Shown here: positions 27,685 to 36,757 of the stretch, piece by piece
Numbering within the stretch: position 1 is the first letter of the stretch
Layout: each line of letters begins with the position of its first letter
NCBI RefSeq assembly: GCF_006716305.1
Contig: NZ_VFOU01000002.1
Coordinates: 655,828-719,827 of the forward strand
Reading direction: 5' to 3'
Origin: Enteractinococcus coprophilus
GTDB lineage: Bacteria > Actinomycetota > Actinomycetes > Actinomycetales > Micrococcaceae
Length of the DNA stretch: 64,000 nucleotides
Position numbers and translations under genes: made by a program
Notes under the pieces: generated by a model
Told to the model about the DNA's origin: nothing
Database searches by the model: none
The model's input: the letters and a program-made list of their open reading frames with translations, nothing else

Positions 27685-28734
27685 TTAGGCATCCTCCACG
27701 GATTTCAACGCTACTTCTTCATCTTCTTCCTCAGTCTTACCACCGATACCGAGCGTGGCCTTAATACGGTCTTCAATCTCGACTGCTAAATCCGGATTAT
27801 CTTTAAGGAAACGACGAGCGTTTTCTTTACCTTGGCCTAACTGGTCGCCATCGTAGGTGAACCAAGCGCCCGATTTGCGAACGATGTTGTGCTCCACACC
27901 CATATCAAGTAGACCACCTTCACGCGATATGCCTTCACCATAAAGAATATCGAATTCGGCCTGTTTGAATGGCGGAGCCATCTTGTTCTTGACGATCTTC
28001 GCGCGAGTACGGTTACCGACCGGCTCTCCAGCTTGTTTCAGGGTTTCAATGCGACGGATATCAACACGAACTGAAGCGTAGAATTTGAGTGCTTTACCGC
28101 CGGTGGTAGTTTCAGGCGAACCGAAAAAGACACCGATTTTCTCACGCAGCTGGTTAATAAAGATGGCAGTCGTTTTCGATTGGGCAAGACGTCCGGTGAT
28201 CTTTCGCAGCGCCTGGGACATGAGTCGCGCTTGTAGCCCGACGTGACTGTCCCCCATTTCACCTTCGATTTCGGCCCGTGGCACAAGCGCAGCTACAGAG
28301 TCTATAACAACTATGTCAAGGGCGCCGGAACCGATCAGCATGTCCATGATTTCAAGTGCCTGTTCACCAGTGTCAGGCTGTGAGACCAGCAATGCGTCAG
28401 TATCGACGCCGAGCTTCTTAGCATACTCAGGGTCCAGTGCGTGCTCGGCATCAATGAATGCAGCGATGCCACCTTGGCGTTGTGCTTCTGCTACGGCGTG
28501 CAATGCAATTGTGGTCTTACCGGAGGATTCCGGACCATAAACTTCCACCACGCGGCCGCGTGGCAAGCCGCCGATTCCCAAAGCAATATCGAGGGCAACC
28601 GAACCGGTCGGAATGACTTCGATCGGCGTCCGAACTTCATCACCCAGGCGCATGATGGAGCCTTTGCCGTAACTCTTGTCAATTTGCGCTAGAGCCGACT
28701 CAAGGGCCTTTTCGCGGTTTGCATTTGAAGACAT
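27685..28734 (-). CDS. recA: Recombinase RecA
   Basis: ATP-dependent strand-exchange protein and SOS co-protease; 349 residues. Walker A GPESSGKT (67-74), [16 protein letters not shown] (Walker B region), [11 protein letters not shown] and [11 protein letters not shown]; acidic C-terminus. The ATG at 28734 has AAGGAG 8 nt upstream, so the 57-nt longer frame is rejected. There is no intein. I do not see an actinobacterial LexA box (TCGAAC-N4-GTTCGA type) in the 218 nt upstream. Confidence 0.98.
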   Translation of the reverse strand: MSSNANREKALESALAQIDKSYGKGSIMRLGDEVRTPIEVIPTGSVALDIALGIGGLPRGRVVEVYGPESSGKTTIALHAVAEAQRQGGIAAFIDAEHALDPEYAKKLGVDTDALLVSQPDTGEQALEIMDMLIGSGALDIVVIDSVAALVPRAEIEGEMGDSHVGLQARLMSQALRKITGRLAQSKTTAIFINQLREKIGVFFGSPETTTGGKALKFYASVRVDIRRIETLKQAGEPVGNRTRAKIVKNKMAPPFKQAEFDILYGEGISREGGLLDMGVEHNIVRKSGAWFTYDGDQLGQGKENARRFLKDNPDLAVEIEDRIKATLGIGGKTEEEDEEVALKSVEDA

Positions 28735-28952
28735 TCGTCTACTCCTTGAATTGTTAATGACAAGCCTTACCGGCCTGCTGCCATGTTCCAAAGTCTATGA
28801 TGCCGCACGGACACGATAAGTCCTGCGGGACGTTATGTGGAAAACTGCGCCAGAACGAAAGCACCCTCGGCAACCTGTGAATAAATTTTACAACCTTCTC
28901 GGCAGGTATTCGAGCCCGGCCCGCTGCGTGCTGGAGGACTCACCACAAGCAG

Positions 28953-29183
28953 TTAGAACGCCTCTGTATCCCGGGGCGCTTGATCTTTACCCAGGCGTCG
29001 CTCCACCGGGATGTCATGCAGGTCGCACACAGCCCGCCACACAATTCTGGGATCTACACCTGCCGCTAAAGCCTGCTCCGCTGTCGCCTTCAGACCAGGC
29101 AACTCTAACGAGGCTGCGATAACGCCTGCATTTGCTGAACCGAATTCATCGTCTAGAAGCGTCCAGAAATGAGATTGCCTCAT
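28953..29183 (-). CDS. DUF3046 family protein
   Basis: 76-residue actinobacterial protein of unknown function, recognised by FWTLLDDEFG near the start, LPGLKATAEQALAAGVDPRIVW and CDLHDIPVERR at the end. It lies between clgR and recA, the usual place for this family. The ATG at 29183 has GAGGA 7 nt upstream; a longer frame starting 54 nt earlier has no support. The 218 nt between its stop and recA hold the recA promoter region. Confidence 0.88.
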   Translation of the reverse strand: MRQSHFWTLLDDEFGSANAGVIAASLELPGLKATAEQALAAGVDPRIVWRAVCDLHDIPVERRLGKDQAPRDTEAF

Positions 29184-29219
29184 ACACAGTCCTCGGTACG
29201 AAATTAGATCACTCAATAA

Positions 29220-29259
29220 AGGCCGTAAGCCCCACACAATAGCACGAGACTTACGGCCT
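29220..29259 (-). terminator. Hairpin after clgR
   Basis: AGGCCGTAAG (29220-29229) pairs perfectly with CTTACGGCCT (29250-29259) across a 20-nt loop. On the minus strand it is followed by TTTATT, as expected for an intrinsic terminator of clgR. Confidence 0.7.
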
Positions 29260-29290
29260 GATTTAAAGCTTATGAACGTTGAGCAGGTGA

Positions 29291-29632
29291 CTAGCGCTTT
29301 GCTAGGTGATCGCCACGGTTGTATCCGTGGCCCTGCTGTTGCTGCTTGGCGTAACGATGGGCAAGCTCAGCCGGAATGGTATCTGGGATCTGAACAGCCT
29401 CTTCGACCGCAATACGATCTGACACTTCCCGAAGCATAACCGACAGTGGGATATCCAGTGCTGCGGTAATGGCGCTGAGGAGTTCGGAAGAAGCTTCCTT
29501 CTGACCACGTTCAACTTCGGAGAGGTAACCCAATGAAACGCGTGCATCATGTGAGACTTCGCGGAGGGTGCGACCCTGGCGCTGGCGGACGTCACGGAGG
29601 ACGTAGCCAATTTCTTCACGCAGCACGGGCAT
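29291..29632 (-). CDS. clgR: ClgR-type helix-turn-helix regulator
   Basis: XRE/Cro-type regulator that in actinobacteria activates clp protease and stress genes. 113 residues from the ATG at 29632: [20 protein letters not shown], then [20 protein letters not shown], is the characteristic DNA-binding block. AAGGAG six nt before 29632 makes this the best start. In-frame ATGs at 29665 and 29725 would add 11 or 31 residues and cannot be excluded. The C-terminal tail is Gln/His-rich ([19 protein letters not shown]). ClgR proteins are regulated by proteolysis and autoregulation in relatives; I cannot point to an operator here. Confidence 0.9.
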   Translation of the reverse strand: MPVLREEIGYVLRDVRQRQGRTLREVSHDARVSLGYLSEVERGQKEASSELLSAITAALDIPLSVMLREVSDRIAVEEAVQIPDTIPAELAHRYAKQQQQGHGYNRGDHLAKR

Positions 29633-29916
29633 GGTGGGCTCCTTGGCTTCGTTTTGCTGGCTCATAGTTTCGCCAGCTTTCAACCAGCGAGTCACGCCAT
29701 TCACAACAACGGGTTCTCTCATCATAATTAACCACCATCTCCTGTATATATTCTGAATTCCCGCTGTCGAAGCGTGGAATTCAAAGACCTTCCACCATTA
29801 GACAACACACCTGTTGTCGAATTTGTTCCCGGATGGATCAATTTCTTGGGAATTTTTCCTAAAAACTGCGTTTTTGTGACGAAAAGCACGTTTTTGCGAA
29901 AATTCAGCGATTTGTG

Positions 29917-30438
29917 TCACACTGATCGCGCTACTGCTGGTCCCTGGTTTTTCTGTGTTAACCATTCTCCCACGAGCCGTAAGCTCGCTGCTACTGTGGA
30001 GCGTCGGATTTGCTCCCGGTTGCCATCAAAGCGTAATAATCTCGCAGTGATTTGCTCCCGGGTCGACAATGCTATGAATACGATCCCAACGGCTTTTCCT
30101 TCAGATGGTTCAGGCCCTGCGACTCCCGTGGTGGAGATTCCCAAGTCCGCTATCAGACGTTGTCGAGCGCCGTCGGCCATTTGTTTTGCGGTCTCGGCAT
30201 CTACGGCTCCACGTGCGGCTAAGATATCCGCCGAGACACCTAACAGGCGGTGTTTGATGGCATTGTTGTATGCCACGACGCCACCTTGTAATACTGCGGA
30301 AGCTCCAGGTACGTCGGCCAAGGTCGAACTCAGCATACCCGCAGTCAACGATTCTGCGGTGGCAATGGTTAAATCTTCATGTTTTAACTGTGCAACAATG
30401 TCGTGTGCACTGAAGTCGGTGGCGCCGGAAGTGTTCAT
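29917..30438 (-). CDS. CinA C-terminal domain protein (nicotinamide-nucleotide amidase, PncC)
   Basis: Deamidates NMN to NaMN in pyridine nucleotide salvage, by family. 173 residues covering only the CinA C-terminal domain: TIATAESLTAGMLSSTLADVPGAS, GGVVAYNNAIKHRLLGV, GISTTGVAGPEPSEGKAVGIVFIAL. There is no N-terminal MoeA-like domain, as is usual in this operon position. It follows pgsA by 12 nt. Between it and clgR lie 284 nt with AT-rich stretches (probably the clgR promoter) but no motif I can name. Confidence 0.9.
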   Translation of the reverse strand: MNTSGATDFSAHDIVAQLKHEDLTIATAESLTAGMLSSTLADVPGASAVLQGGVVAYNNAIKHRLLGVSADILAARGAVDAETAKQMADGARQRLIADLGISTTGVAGPEPSEGKAVGIVFIALSTREQITARLLRFDGNREQIRRSTVAASLRLVGEWLTQKNQGPAVARSV

Positions 30439-30450
30439 ATCAATAAGGTT

Positions 30451-31050
30451 CTATTCGTCGAGGGTGCGTTCTTCTTTCGGCGCGCGGATAGCCTTGATCA
30501 CATAATCCAGACCGGTCATCAGAGTGACCAGCAGTGCTGCTATGACCAGCGTCCAGCCCAACCAGAGCCACCACGCGCCTACGAAAGTAGACAGCGGCAG
30601 CAGTAATATCAAGATCGCGGCCGTCTGCAACACGGTTTTGATTTTGCCGCCCCGGCTTGCAGGCATGACGCGAGTACGTAACATGGCCAGCCGCATGAAG
30701 GTGATACCCCACTCCCGCAGCAAGATTGCAATCGTGATCCACCACCAGATCTCTCCCAGCAGCGACATGGTGATCCACGCAGCACCGGTGAGGAACTTAT
30801 CCGCAATCGGGTCGGCGATTTTACCAAAGTTCGTGACGATGCCTCGAGCTCGGGCTATGTCGCCGTCGAGCTTGTCGGTGTACATTGCCACGGCGAAAAT
30901 GGCCACTGCGATCCAGCGGGCCATCATGGAATCTTCACCGAACGTACCTGATCCCCATAGGGCCCAAACGAAAAACGGAACCAGCAAGATCCGAAGCGCG
31001 GTCAAGACATTGGGAAGATTCCAGGAACTTATCTGCCCGTGAGTTGCCAT
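30451..31050 (-). CDS. pgsA: CDP-diacylglycerol-glycerol-3-phosphate 3-phosphatidyltransferase
   Basis: Makes phosphatidylglycerol phosphate in the membrane; 199 residues. CDP-alcohol phosphotransferase motif DKLDGDIARARG ... GKIADPIADK is intact (DG, AR, G and the last two D). About five or six membrane segments. The start ATG lies within the 3' end of ftsK (22-nt overlap), a strong case for coupling. Operon ftsK-pgsA-cinA is standard in actinobacteria. Confidence 0.94.
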   Translation of the reverse strand: MATHGQISSWNLPNVLTALRILLVPFFVWALWGSGTFGEDSMMARWIAVAIFAVAMYTDKLDGDIARARGIVTNFGKIADPIADKFLTGAAWITMSLLGEIWWWITIAILLREWGITFMRLAMLRTRVMPASRGGKIKTVLQTAAILILLLPLSTFVGAWWLWLGWTLVIAALLVTLMTGLDYVIKAIRAPKEERTLDE

Positions 31051-33929
31051 GCATCCTCTGATTCGCTGTCGTCGAGTGAGTCATCGTAGTCCGCGCCATC
31101 GGTTTCGATTGGCGAATCAAATGCCTCGGTGGCACCTGCTGGTGCGGGATCCGCACTCGGCTGTGGTGTATCTTCGCCCTTGATGTTAGCGATGACTGCG
31201 GCTAGGTCATCAGGCTTGACGAGTACGTCACGGGCTTTGGAACCCTCTGATGGCCCCACAACGCCGCGGGATTCCATGAGGTCCATGAGGCGTCCAGCTC
31301 GGGCGAATCCCACACGAAGCTTACGTTGGAGCATAGAGGTTGAGCCAAATTGTGATGTCACAACTAGTTCCACGGCTTGCAACAGGTCTTCCAAGTCATC
31401 GCCGATGTCTTCATCGATGACCTTGGCTTGGGTCTCAGGAATGACATCTTCGCGGTATTGCACCTGCATTTGAGACTTGACATGATCCACGACGTCGCGG
31501 ATCTCGGATTCATTCACCCACGCACCCTGGACACGCATTGGTTTAGATTTGCCCATCGGAAGGAATAACGCGTCACCTTGACCTAGGAGTTTTTCCGCAC
31601 CAGGTTGGTCTAGCACCACACGCGAGTCAGTAACCGAAGATGTTGCAAAGGCCATTCGAGATGGCACGTTTGCTTTGATCAGTCCGGTGACGACGTCGAC
31701 TGAAGGACGCTGCGTTGCAAGCACCAGGTGGATACCAGCGGCACGGGCTAGCTGGGTAATACGTACCACCGCGTCTTCGACGTCTCGTGGGGCCACCATC
31801 ATCAGGTCCGCCAACTCGTCGATGATCACCAGCAGATAAGGATAGGGCTTGAGTTTGCGCTTGGAATCTGGTGGCAAAGTGACCTTGCCAGCACGAACAG
31901 CTTTGTTGAAGTCATCGATGTGTTTGTACCCAAATGCTGCTAAGTCGTCGTAGCGGGTGTCCATTTCCTGCACTACCCACTGCAACGCCTCAGAAGCTTT
32001 CTTTGGATCAGTAATGATCGGCGTGACCAGGTGTGGCACACCTTCATAGATGGTGAGCTCAACGCGTTTGGGGTCTACCAGGACCATGCGTACATCATCG
32101 GGGGTAGCTCGGGTCAGGATCGAGGTGATCAGGGAGTTAATGAAGGCGGATTTACCCGCGCCGGTAGCACCGGCTACAAGCAAGTGCGGCATCTTGGCAA
32201 GGTTGGCCATGATGTAGCCGCCTTCGACATCTTTGCCGACACCCATCACCATCGGATGATCGGTTTTGCGGGCAGCATTCGAACGCAATACATCGCCCAG
32301 GGAGACAATTTCTTTATCTGTGTTCGGGATTTCGACACCGATGGCCGATTTGCCCGGAATGGGCGACAGCACCCGCACGTCGGTGGAAGCCACGGCGTAG
32401 GCAATGTTGCGTTCCAAGTTCGTGACTTTTTCGACCTTGGTGCCAGGAGCCACTTCGACTTCATAACGAGTAACGGTCGGACCACGGGAGAACCCAGTCA
32501 CTTCAGCATCGACCTTAAACTGCTGGAAAACGGTATCGAGTGCGTCAACCACCTGATCGTTAACCTCGGATCGTTGCTTAGGTGGTGGCCCCGCAGGTAA
32601 CATCTCCAAGCTCGGCAACGTATAGGTAACGTCGCCGTCCAGCTCGAGTTGTTCCGTACGCGCCGGGATGGGCGGCAGGTCCACGGGTTTGGAGACCTCG
32701 GTTGCCGGCACTTGTTTAGGGCTGTCCCCTCGGCCTGCCTTTTCACGAGCTTCTTGTAGGGCGAGCTCATCGGCAGTGGGACGTCGAACTCCCGGCGGAA
32801 TGACTGGTTCGGTCGCGTCAGACTTCGGCTCATCAACGAGGTCACCGACCGGAGCCGCTTCGGCGGGGACTTGTTTATCTTCGAATAGAGATCCGAAGTC
32901 CATGACCTGCGTTTGTGTATTAGGCCTTGGCCGGGGCACAGCGGCGGGCACGTCGGTATCGTCGGACAGAATTTCTACGGCAGGTTTGTCGTCATCAATG
33001 ACGGCGGTGGCGTAGGCTTCATCTCCGCCCCACGACTGGTTTGCTGCATCAGCGTCATGAGAGGTTGTGCGTCCAAAGAGTCTGGCGAAGAACCCAAGAC
33101 GTTTTTGAGTCGGCACAGGAGTGCGCTCGTGTTCATAAAGATAAGACTGATCGTGATCGGAGTGTGTGCGTTCGGTGCCCACAGGATCTGACGCCTGGTC
33201 CGAGGCATCGGTTGCTTGCCCTGTGAGCCAACGATAGGCATCGGCGAGTCGGGCAGGAATCTTACCGACCGGTGTTGCGGTGACCACTAAAATTGAAAAG
33301 AAGGCCACGGCGATCATCACAATCCACACCGGGATAGTTGTCACTAGGGAGGCTAGTGGATCGACCACCAGGTAGCCCAGGACTCCCCCGGAGGTGAGTT
33401 TATCTTCCATGCTGGCGCCCATGGAGGGGTTCGCGAAAACCAGTTGGCTAATACCGGAGCCGGAGATGGTCGCAAACAGTAGGCCAAAGAATATCCGTCC
33501 GTTCGCGCTGTGTTGTTGCGGGAATCGAAAGAAACGGACCGCAATGATCGATAACACTAGCGGCAGCAGTATGGAAAACCAGCCGAAAGTTCCAGCTACG
33601 ATGTGGAAAATGATTGAGCCGACAATAGGCTCGCTGGCTGGTGCCCACCAGAACGTCCAGGCGACGAGTACTGCTAGCAGTAGCACGATGAGGCCGGTGC
33701 CGTCGCGGCGCTCCTCCACGGGTATGTGGACATCTGGCCCCATTTTGCGCACTGCGCCACCGAATGGGGTGGCCAGTGCGGACCAAAATCGGGTAAACGA
33801 TCGAACCAGCCAGGGCTGGTCAGTTTCGGTAACGTTATAAGGTGTCTCTGCCGTTGTCGTCGAAGTCTTCTTCGTTTTCGCATTCGAAGACTTCTTCGAC
33901 GAACGGTCGGGGGAAGTACGTTTCGCCAT
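31029..33929 (-). CDS. ftsK: DNA translocase FtsK
   Basis: Septal DNA pump that clears chromosomes and activates dif recombination; 966 residues. Basic N-terminus, membrane segments at about 79-96, 100-130, 147-165 and 198-220, an acidic/proline linker (about 235-440), and the motor with Walker A GATGAGKS (587-594) and Walker B LVIIDELADLM (700-710). A C-terminal winged-helix gamma domain is present (about 880-945, VVTSQFGSTSMLQRKLRVGF), then an acidic tail. AGGTGGT precedes the ATG. Confidence 0.97.
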   Translation of the reverse strand: MAKRTSPDRSSKKSSNAKTKKTSTTTAETPYNVTETDQPWLVRSFTRFWSALATPFGGAVRKMGPDVHIPVEERRDGTGLIVLLLAVLVAWTFWWAPASEPIVGSIIFHIVAGTFGWFSILLPLVLSIIAVRFFRFPQQHSANGRIFFGLLFATISGSGISQLVFANPSMGASMEDKLTSGGVLGYLVVDPLASLVTTIPVWIVMIAVAFFSILVVTATPVGKIPARLADAYRWLTGQATDASDQASDPVGTERTHSDHDQSYLYEHERTPVPTQKRLGFFARLFGRTTSHDADAANQSWGGDEAYATAVIDDDKPAVEILSDDTDVPAAVPRPRPNTQTQVMDFGSLFEDKQVPAEAAPVGDLVDEPKSDATEPVIPPGVRRPTADELALQEAREKAGRGDSPKQVPATEVSKPVDLPPIPARTEQLELDGDVTYTLPSLEMLPAGPPPKQRSEVNDQVVDALDTVFQQFKVDAEVTGFSRGPTVTRYEVEVAPGTKVEKVTNLERNIAYAVASTDVRVLSPIPGKSAIGVEIPNTDKEIVSLGDVLRSNAARKTDHPMVMGVGKDVEGGYIMANLAKMPHLLVAGATGAGKSAFINSLITSILTRATPDDVRMVLVDPKRVELTIYEGVPHLVTPIITDPKKASEALQWVVQEMDTRYDDLAAFGYKHIDDFNKAVRAGKVTLPPDSKRKLKPYPYLLVIIDELADLMMVAPRDVEDAVVRITQLARAAGIHLVLATQRPSVDVVTGLIKANVPSRMAFATSSVTDSRVVLDQPGAEKLLGQGDALFLPMGKSKPMRVQGAWVNESEIRDVVDHVKSQMQVQYREDVIPETQAKVIDEDIGDDLEDLLQAVELVVTSQFGSTSMLQRKLRVGFARAGRLMDLMESRGVVGPSEGSKARDVLVKPDDLAAVIANIKGEDTPQPSADPAPAGATEAFDSPIETDGADYDDSLDDSESEDAWQLTGR

Positions 33930-33991
33930 ACCACCTAGGCTACCGCTTTTGCCTGGTTATGGTCGCATTCGAGAGGCCTTGCCGGGAAATT

Positions 33992-35680
33992 CTAGGCTTC
34001 GATGATGATTGGTACGATCATCGAACGACGGCGTAGCTTCCGCGCGACCCAGGATCCCAAGGTGCGGCGCATCATTTGCTGCAGCTGGTGTTTGCTGTGT
34101 TCTTTATCGGACGCTGCCGCGTCGTCAAGTACTTTGACGAGCTTAGGCTTGATTGCATCGAACACTCCCTCGTCTTCGGCAACGCCTCGAGAGTGTATTT
34201 CCGGACCGGACACCACTGTTCGGGTATCGCGGTCGATTACGGCTATCACGGTGATGAAACCTTCTTCGCCCAAAACCTGGCGGTCCTTGAGATCATCTTC
34301 CGTGACATCGCCGATCGAGCGGCCATCAACATAAACATATTCCGAAGTGATTTCCCCGACTTGGCGCGCTACACCGTCGACGAGATCGATCACGCCGCCG
34401 TCGTTGGTGATGATGACGTTGTCTTTGTGGACTCCGGTTGCTTCTGCAATGCGACCGTTTGCGATCAGGTGGCGCATTTCGCCGTGAATGGGCATCACGT
34501 TTTTCGGTTTGACGATGTTGTAGCAGTACAACAGTTCGCCCTCAGATGCGTGGCCGGAGACGTGGACGTGGGCATTACCCTTGTGGATGACATGGGCTCC
34601 GAGCTTCATCAGACCGTTAATGATACGGGTGACCGCGTTTTCGTTGCCCGGGATGAGCGAGGACGCCAGGATGACCAGGTCATCCTCTTGGATCGTGATT
34701 TGGCGGTGCTCATCGTTAGCCATACGCGACAAGGCTGCCATCGGCTCGCCCTGCGAACCCGTCGACATGAGCACGACTTCATCGTCTGCGTAGTCGTTGA
34801 CGTATTTCAGATCGATGACGGTATTTGCAGGGATATCGAGATACCCTAGTTGTGCGGCGATGCCCATATTGTTGACCATCGACCGACCCACAAAGGCGAC
34901 TTTGCGCCCGTGTCGTACCGCGGCGTCCAGAACTTGCTGGACGCGATGAACGTGCGAGGCAAAGGACGCCACAATGACTCGGCGTTGTGCTTTGCCGATA
35001 TAGTTCTCCAGTACTGGCCCGATGTCTTTTTCAGTCGGCGTAAATCCTGGGACTTCGGCGTTGGTGGAGTCGGTCATGAACAGATCGACGCCTTCTTCGC
35101 CCAGGCGGGCAAAAGCGCGCAGGTCCGTGATTCGGCCATCCATTGGCAGCTGGTCCATTTTGAAGTCACCGGTATGCAAGATGGTGCCGGCTTCAGTCCG
35201 GATAGCGATCGCCAGCGAGTCGGGGATCGAGTGGTTGACCGCGATGAACTCCACCTCAAATGGCCCGAGTTGTTCTCGGCCGCCGTCTTGGGCTTCTAGG
35301 GTGAACGGTTTAATCCGGTGCTGTTGCAGTTTGGACTCCACCAGCGCCAAGGTGAGCTGTGAACCAACCAACGGGATCTCGGGGTTGAGGCGCAACAGGT
35401 AGGGCACCGCTCCAATGTGGTCCTCGTGACCGTGTGTCAACACGATTGCCACCACATCGTCGAGCCGGTCTTTGATGTATTCAAAGTCCGGCAGAATCAG
35501 ATCGATCCCAGGCTGGACTTCTTCGGGGAACAAAACTCCGGCGTCTACGATGAGTAATTTTCCGTTGAGTTCGAAGACCGTCATGTTGCGACCGATATCT
35601 CCCAGCCCGCCGAGTGGCACGATACGGCACGTACCGCGTTGAAGCTTGGGTGGGTAGGACAAAGCGGGTGTTTCGGTCAT
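33992..35680 (-). CDS. rnj: Ribonuclease J
   Basis: Metallo-beta-lactamase/beta-CASP ribonuclease (endo- and 5'-3' exo-) in mRNA and rRNA processing; 562 residues. PLGGLGDIGRNMTVFE at the N-terminus, the metal motif THGHEDHIGA, FMTDSTNAEVPGFTPTE, the beta-CASP region ASFASHVHRVQQ and the HVSGHASEGE motif, plus a C-terminal RNase J domain. GGAGG lies 13 nt before the ATG. dapA precedes it by 51 nt; the dapA-rnj-ftsK order is common in actinobacteria. Confidence 0.96.
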   Translation of the reverse strand: MTETPALSYPPKLQRGTCRIVPLGGLGDIGRNMTVFELNGKLLIVDAGVLFPEEVQPGIDLILPDFEYIKDRLDDVVAIVLTHGHEDHIGAVPYLLRLNPEIPLVGSQLTLALVESKLQQHRIKPFTLEAQDGGREQLGPFEVEFIAVNHSIPDSLAIAIRTEAGTILHTGDFKMDQLPMDGRITDLRAFARLGEEGVDLFMTDSTNAEVPGFTPTEKDIGPVLENYIGKAQRRVIVASFASHVHRVQQVLDAAVRHGRKVAFVGRSMVNNMGIAAQLGYLDIPANTVIDLKYVNDYADDEVVLMSTGSQGEPMAALSRMANDEHRQITIQEDDLVILASSLIPGNENAVTRIINGLMKLGAHVIHKGNAHVHVSGHASEGELLYCYNIVKPKNVMPIHGEMRHLIANGRIAEATGVHKDNVIITNDGGVIDLVDGVARQVGEITSEYVYVDGRSIGDVTEDDLKDRQVLGEEGFITVIAVIDRDTRTVVSGPEIHSRGVAEDEGVFDAIKPKLVKVLDDAAASDKEHSKHQLQQMMRRTLGSWVARKLRRRSMIVPIIIEA

Positions 35681-35731
35681 GGTCGGGTAAATCCTCCGAT
35701 GAAGTGTTAGATCGAGATGTCGGGGTACAGG

Positions 35732-36664
35732 TTAGAACGTGATGCCGCCTTCGGCAAGGTCTGCTTTGATGCGTTCGGCTTCTTCGTCAGTGACTGCTAG
35801 CAGTGGCAATCGCACGCGTGGTGACGGAATGAGTCCCTGCCAGTGCAACACGGTTTTAGCTGCCACGGCGCCCTGGACGTGGGTCATCACAGCGCGCTGT
35901 ATCGGATCAAGCTCAAAGTGTTTAGCGCGTGCTGTTATAAAATCACCAGCGTTGGCAGCATCGACGAGTTCACGATAGGTGCGCGGTGCCACTTGCCCGG
36001 TAACGGACACAACGCCCACGGCCCCGGCTGCCATCAGGGGCAGGGTCAGACCATCGTCTCCCGAGTAAACGGCCAAATCGGTGTTTGCTAATACGAGTGT
36101 GGTGGACTGGTAGTCGGCTTTGGCATCTTTGAGGGCTACGATATTGGGGTGCGCGGCCAGCGCCATGATGGTTTCGGGCTTGATGGGCATCACGGAACGG
36201 CCTGGGATGTCATAGAGCATCACGGGCAGGTCTGTGGATGATGAGATGTGTTCAAAGTGGGCTCTGATCCCGGCCTGGTTGGGTTTGTTGTAGTACGGTG
36301 TGACCAACAAGAGGCCATCAACGCCAGCAGCTGCAGCTCGCTGCGAAAGATGCGCTGAGTGGGCGGTATCATTCATCCCGGTCCCGGCGATGACTTTGGC
36401 GCGTCCACCCACGGCTTCTACGACGGCCTCGAAAACCTTGATGTTCTCATCGTCGGTCAAGGTTGGCGTTTCACCGGTTGTCCCGGTGACCACCAGGCCG
36501 TCGGCACCATTATCCACGAGATGAGTTGCCAACGACTGGGCGGCGGGTATATCGAGTTCGCCGTCGTCATTGAATGGTGTCACCATTGCTGGGATCATGG
36601 TGCCAAAGAAGGATTCGGTCATAGAAGCGTCACCAATCCGTGTCGTTGAGGGTGTCTGACTCAT
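35732..36664 (-). CDS. dapA: 4-hydroxy-tetrahydrodipicolinate synthase
   Basis: Condenses pyruvate and aspartate semialdehyde, first step of the DAP/lysine branch. 310 residues with the ATG at 36664; ATG at 36622 gives 296 and is also plausible (GGTGA upstream). TIM-barrel signatures: MIPAMVTPFNDDGELD, VTGTTGETPTL, LLLVTPYYNKPNQAG, LYDIPGRSVMPI (Tyr) and NIVALKDAK with the Schiff-base lysine. dapB is 1.8 kb further right on the same strand; the dapF-position gene at 23.8-24.7 kb is degenerate. Confidence 0.95.
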   Translation of the reverse strand: MSQTPSTTRIGDASMTESFFGTMIPAMVTPFNDDGELDIPAAQSLATHLVDNGADGLVVTGTTGETPTLTDDENIKVFEAVVEAVGGRAKVIAGTGMNDTAHSAHLSQRAAAAGVDGLLLVTPYYNKPNQAGIRAHFEHISSSTDLPVMLYDIPGRSVMPIKPETIMALAAHPNIVALKDAKADYQSTTLVLANTDLAVYSGDDGLTLPLMAAGAVGVVSVTGQVAPRTYRELVDAANAGDFITARAKHFELDPIQRAVMTHVQGAVAAKTVLHWQGLIPSPRVRLPLLAVTDEEAERIKADLAEGGITF

Positions 36665-36757
36665 AGCTTCAAGCCTACCTGTGAGAAAGTAAGAAAACAC
36701 CATAGGTCATACAAAGACACTGCGTGTGGTCCCCACCTAGCAGAAAGTGCTGTACGG

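Noticed and set aside
34076..34849. 257-codon open frame on the plus strand inside rnj
   Set aside because: Shadow of RNase J; composition and lack of motifs argue against coding.
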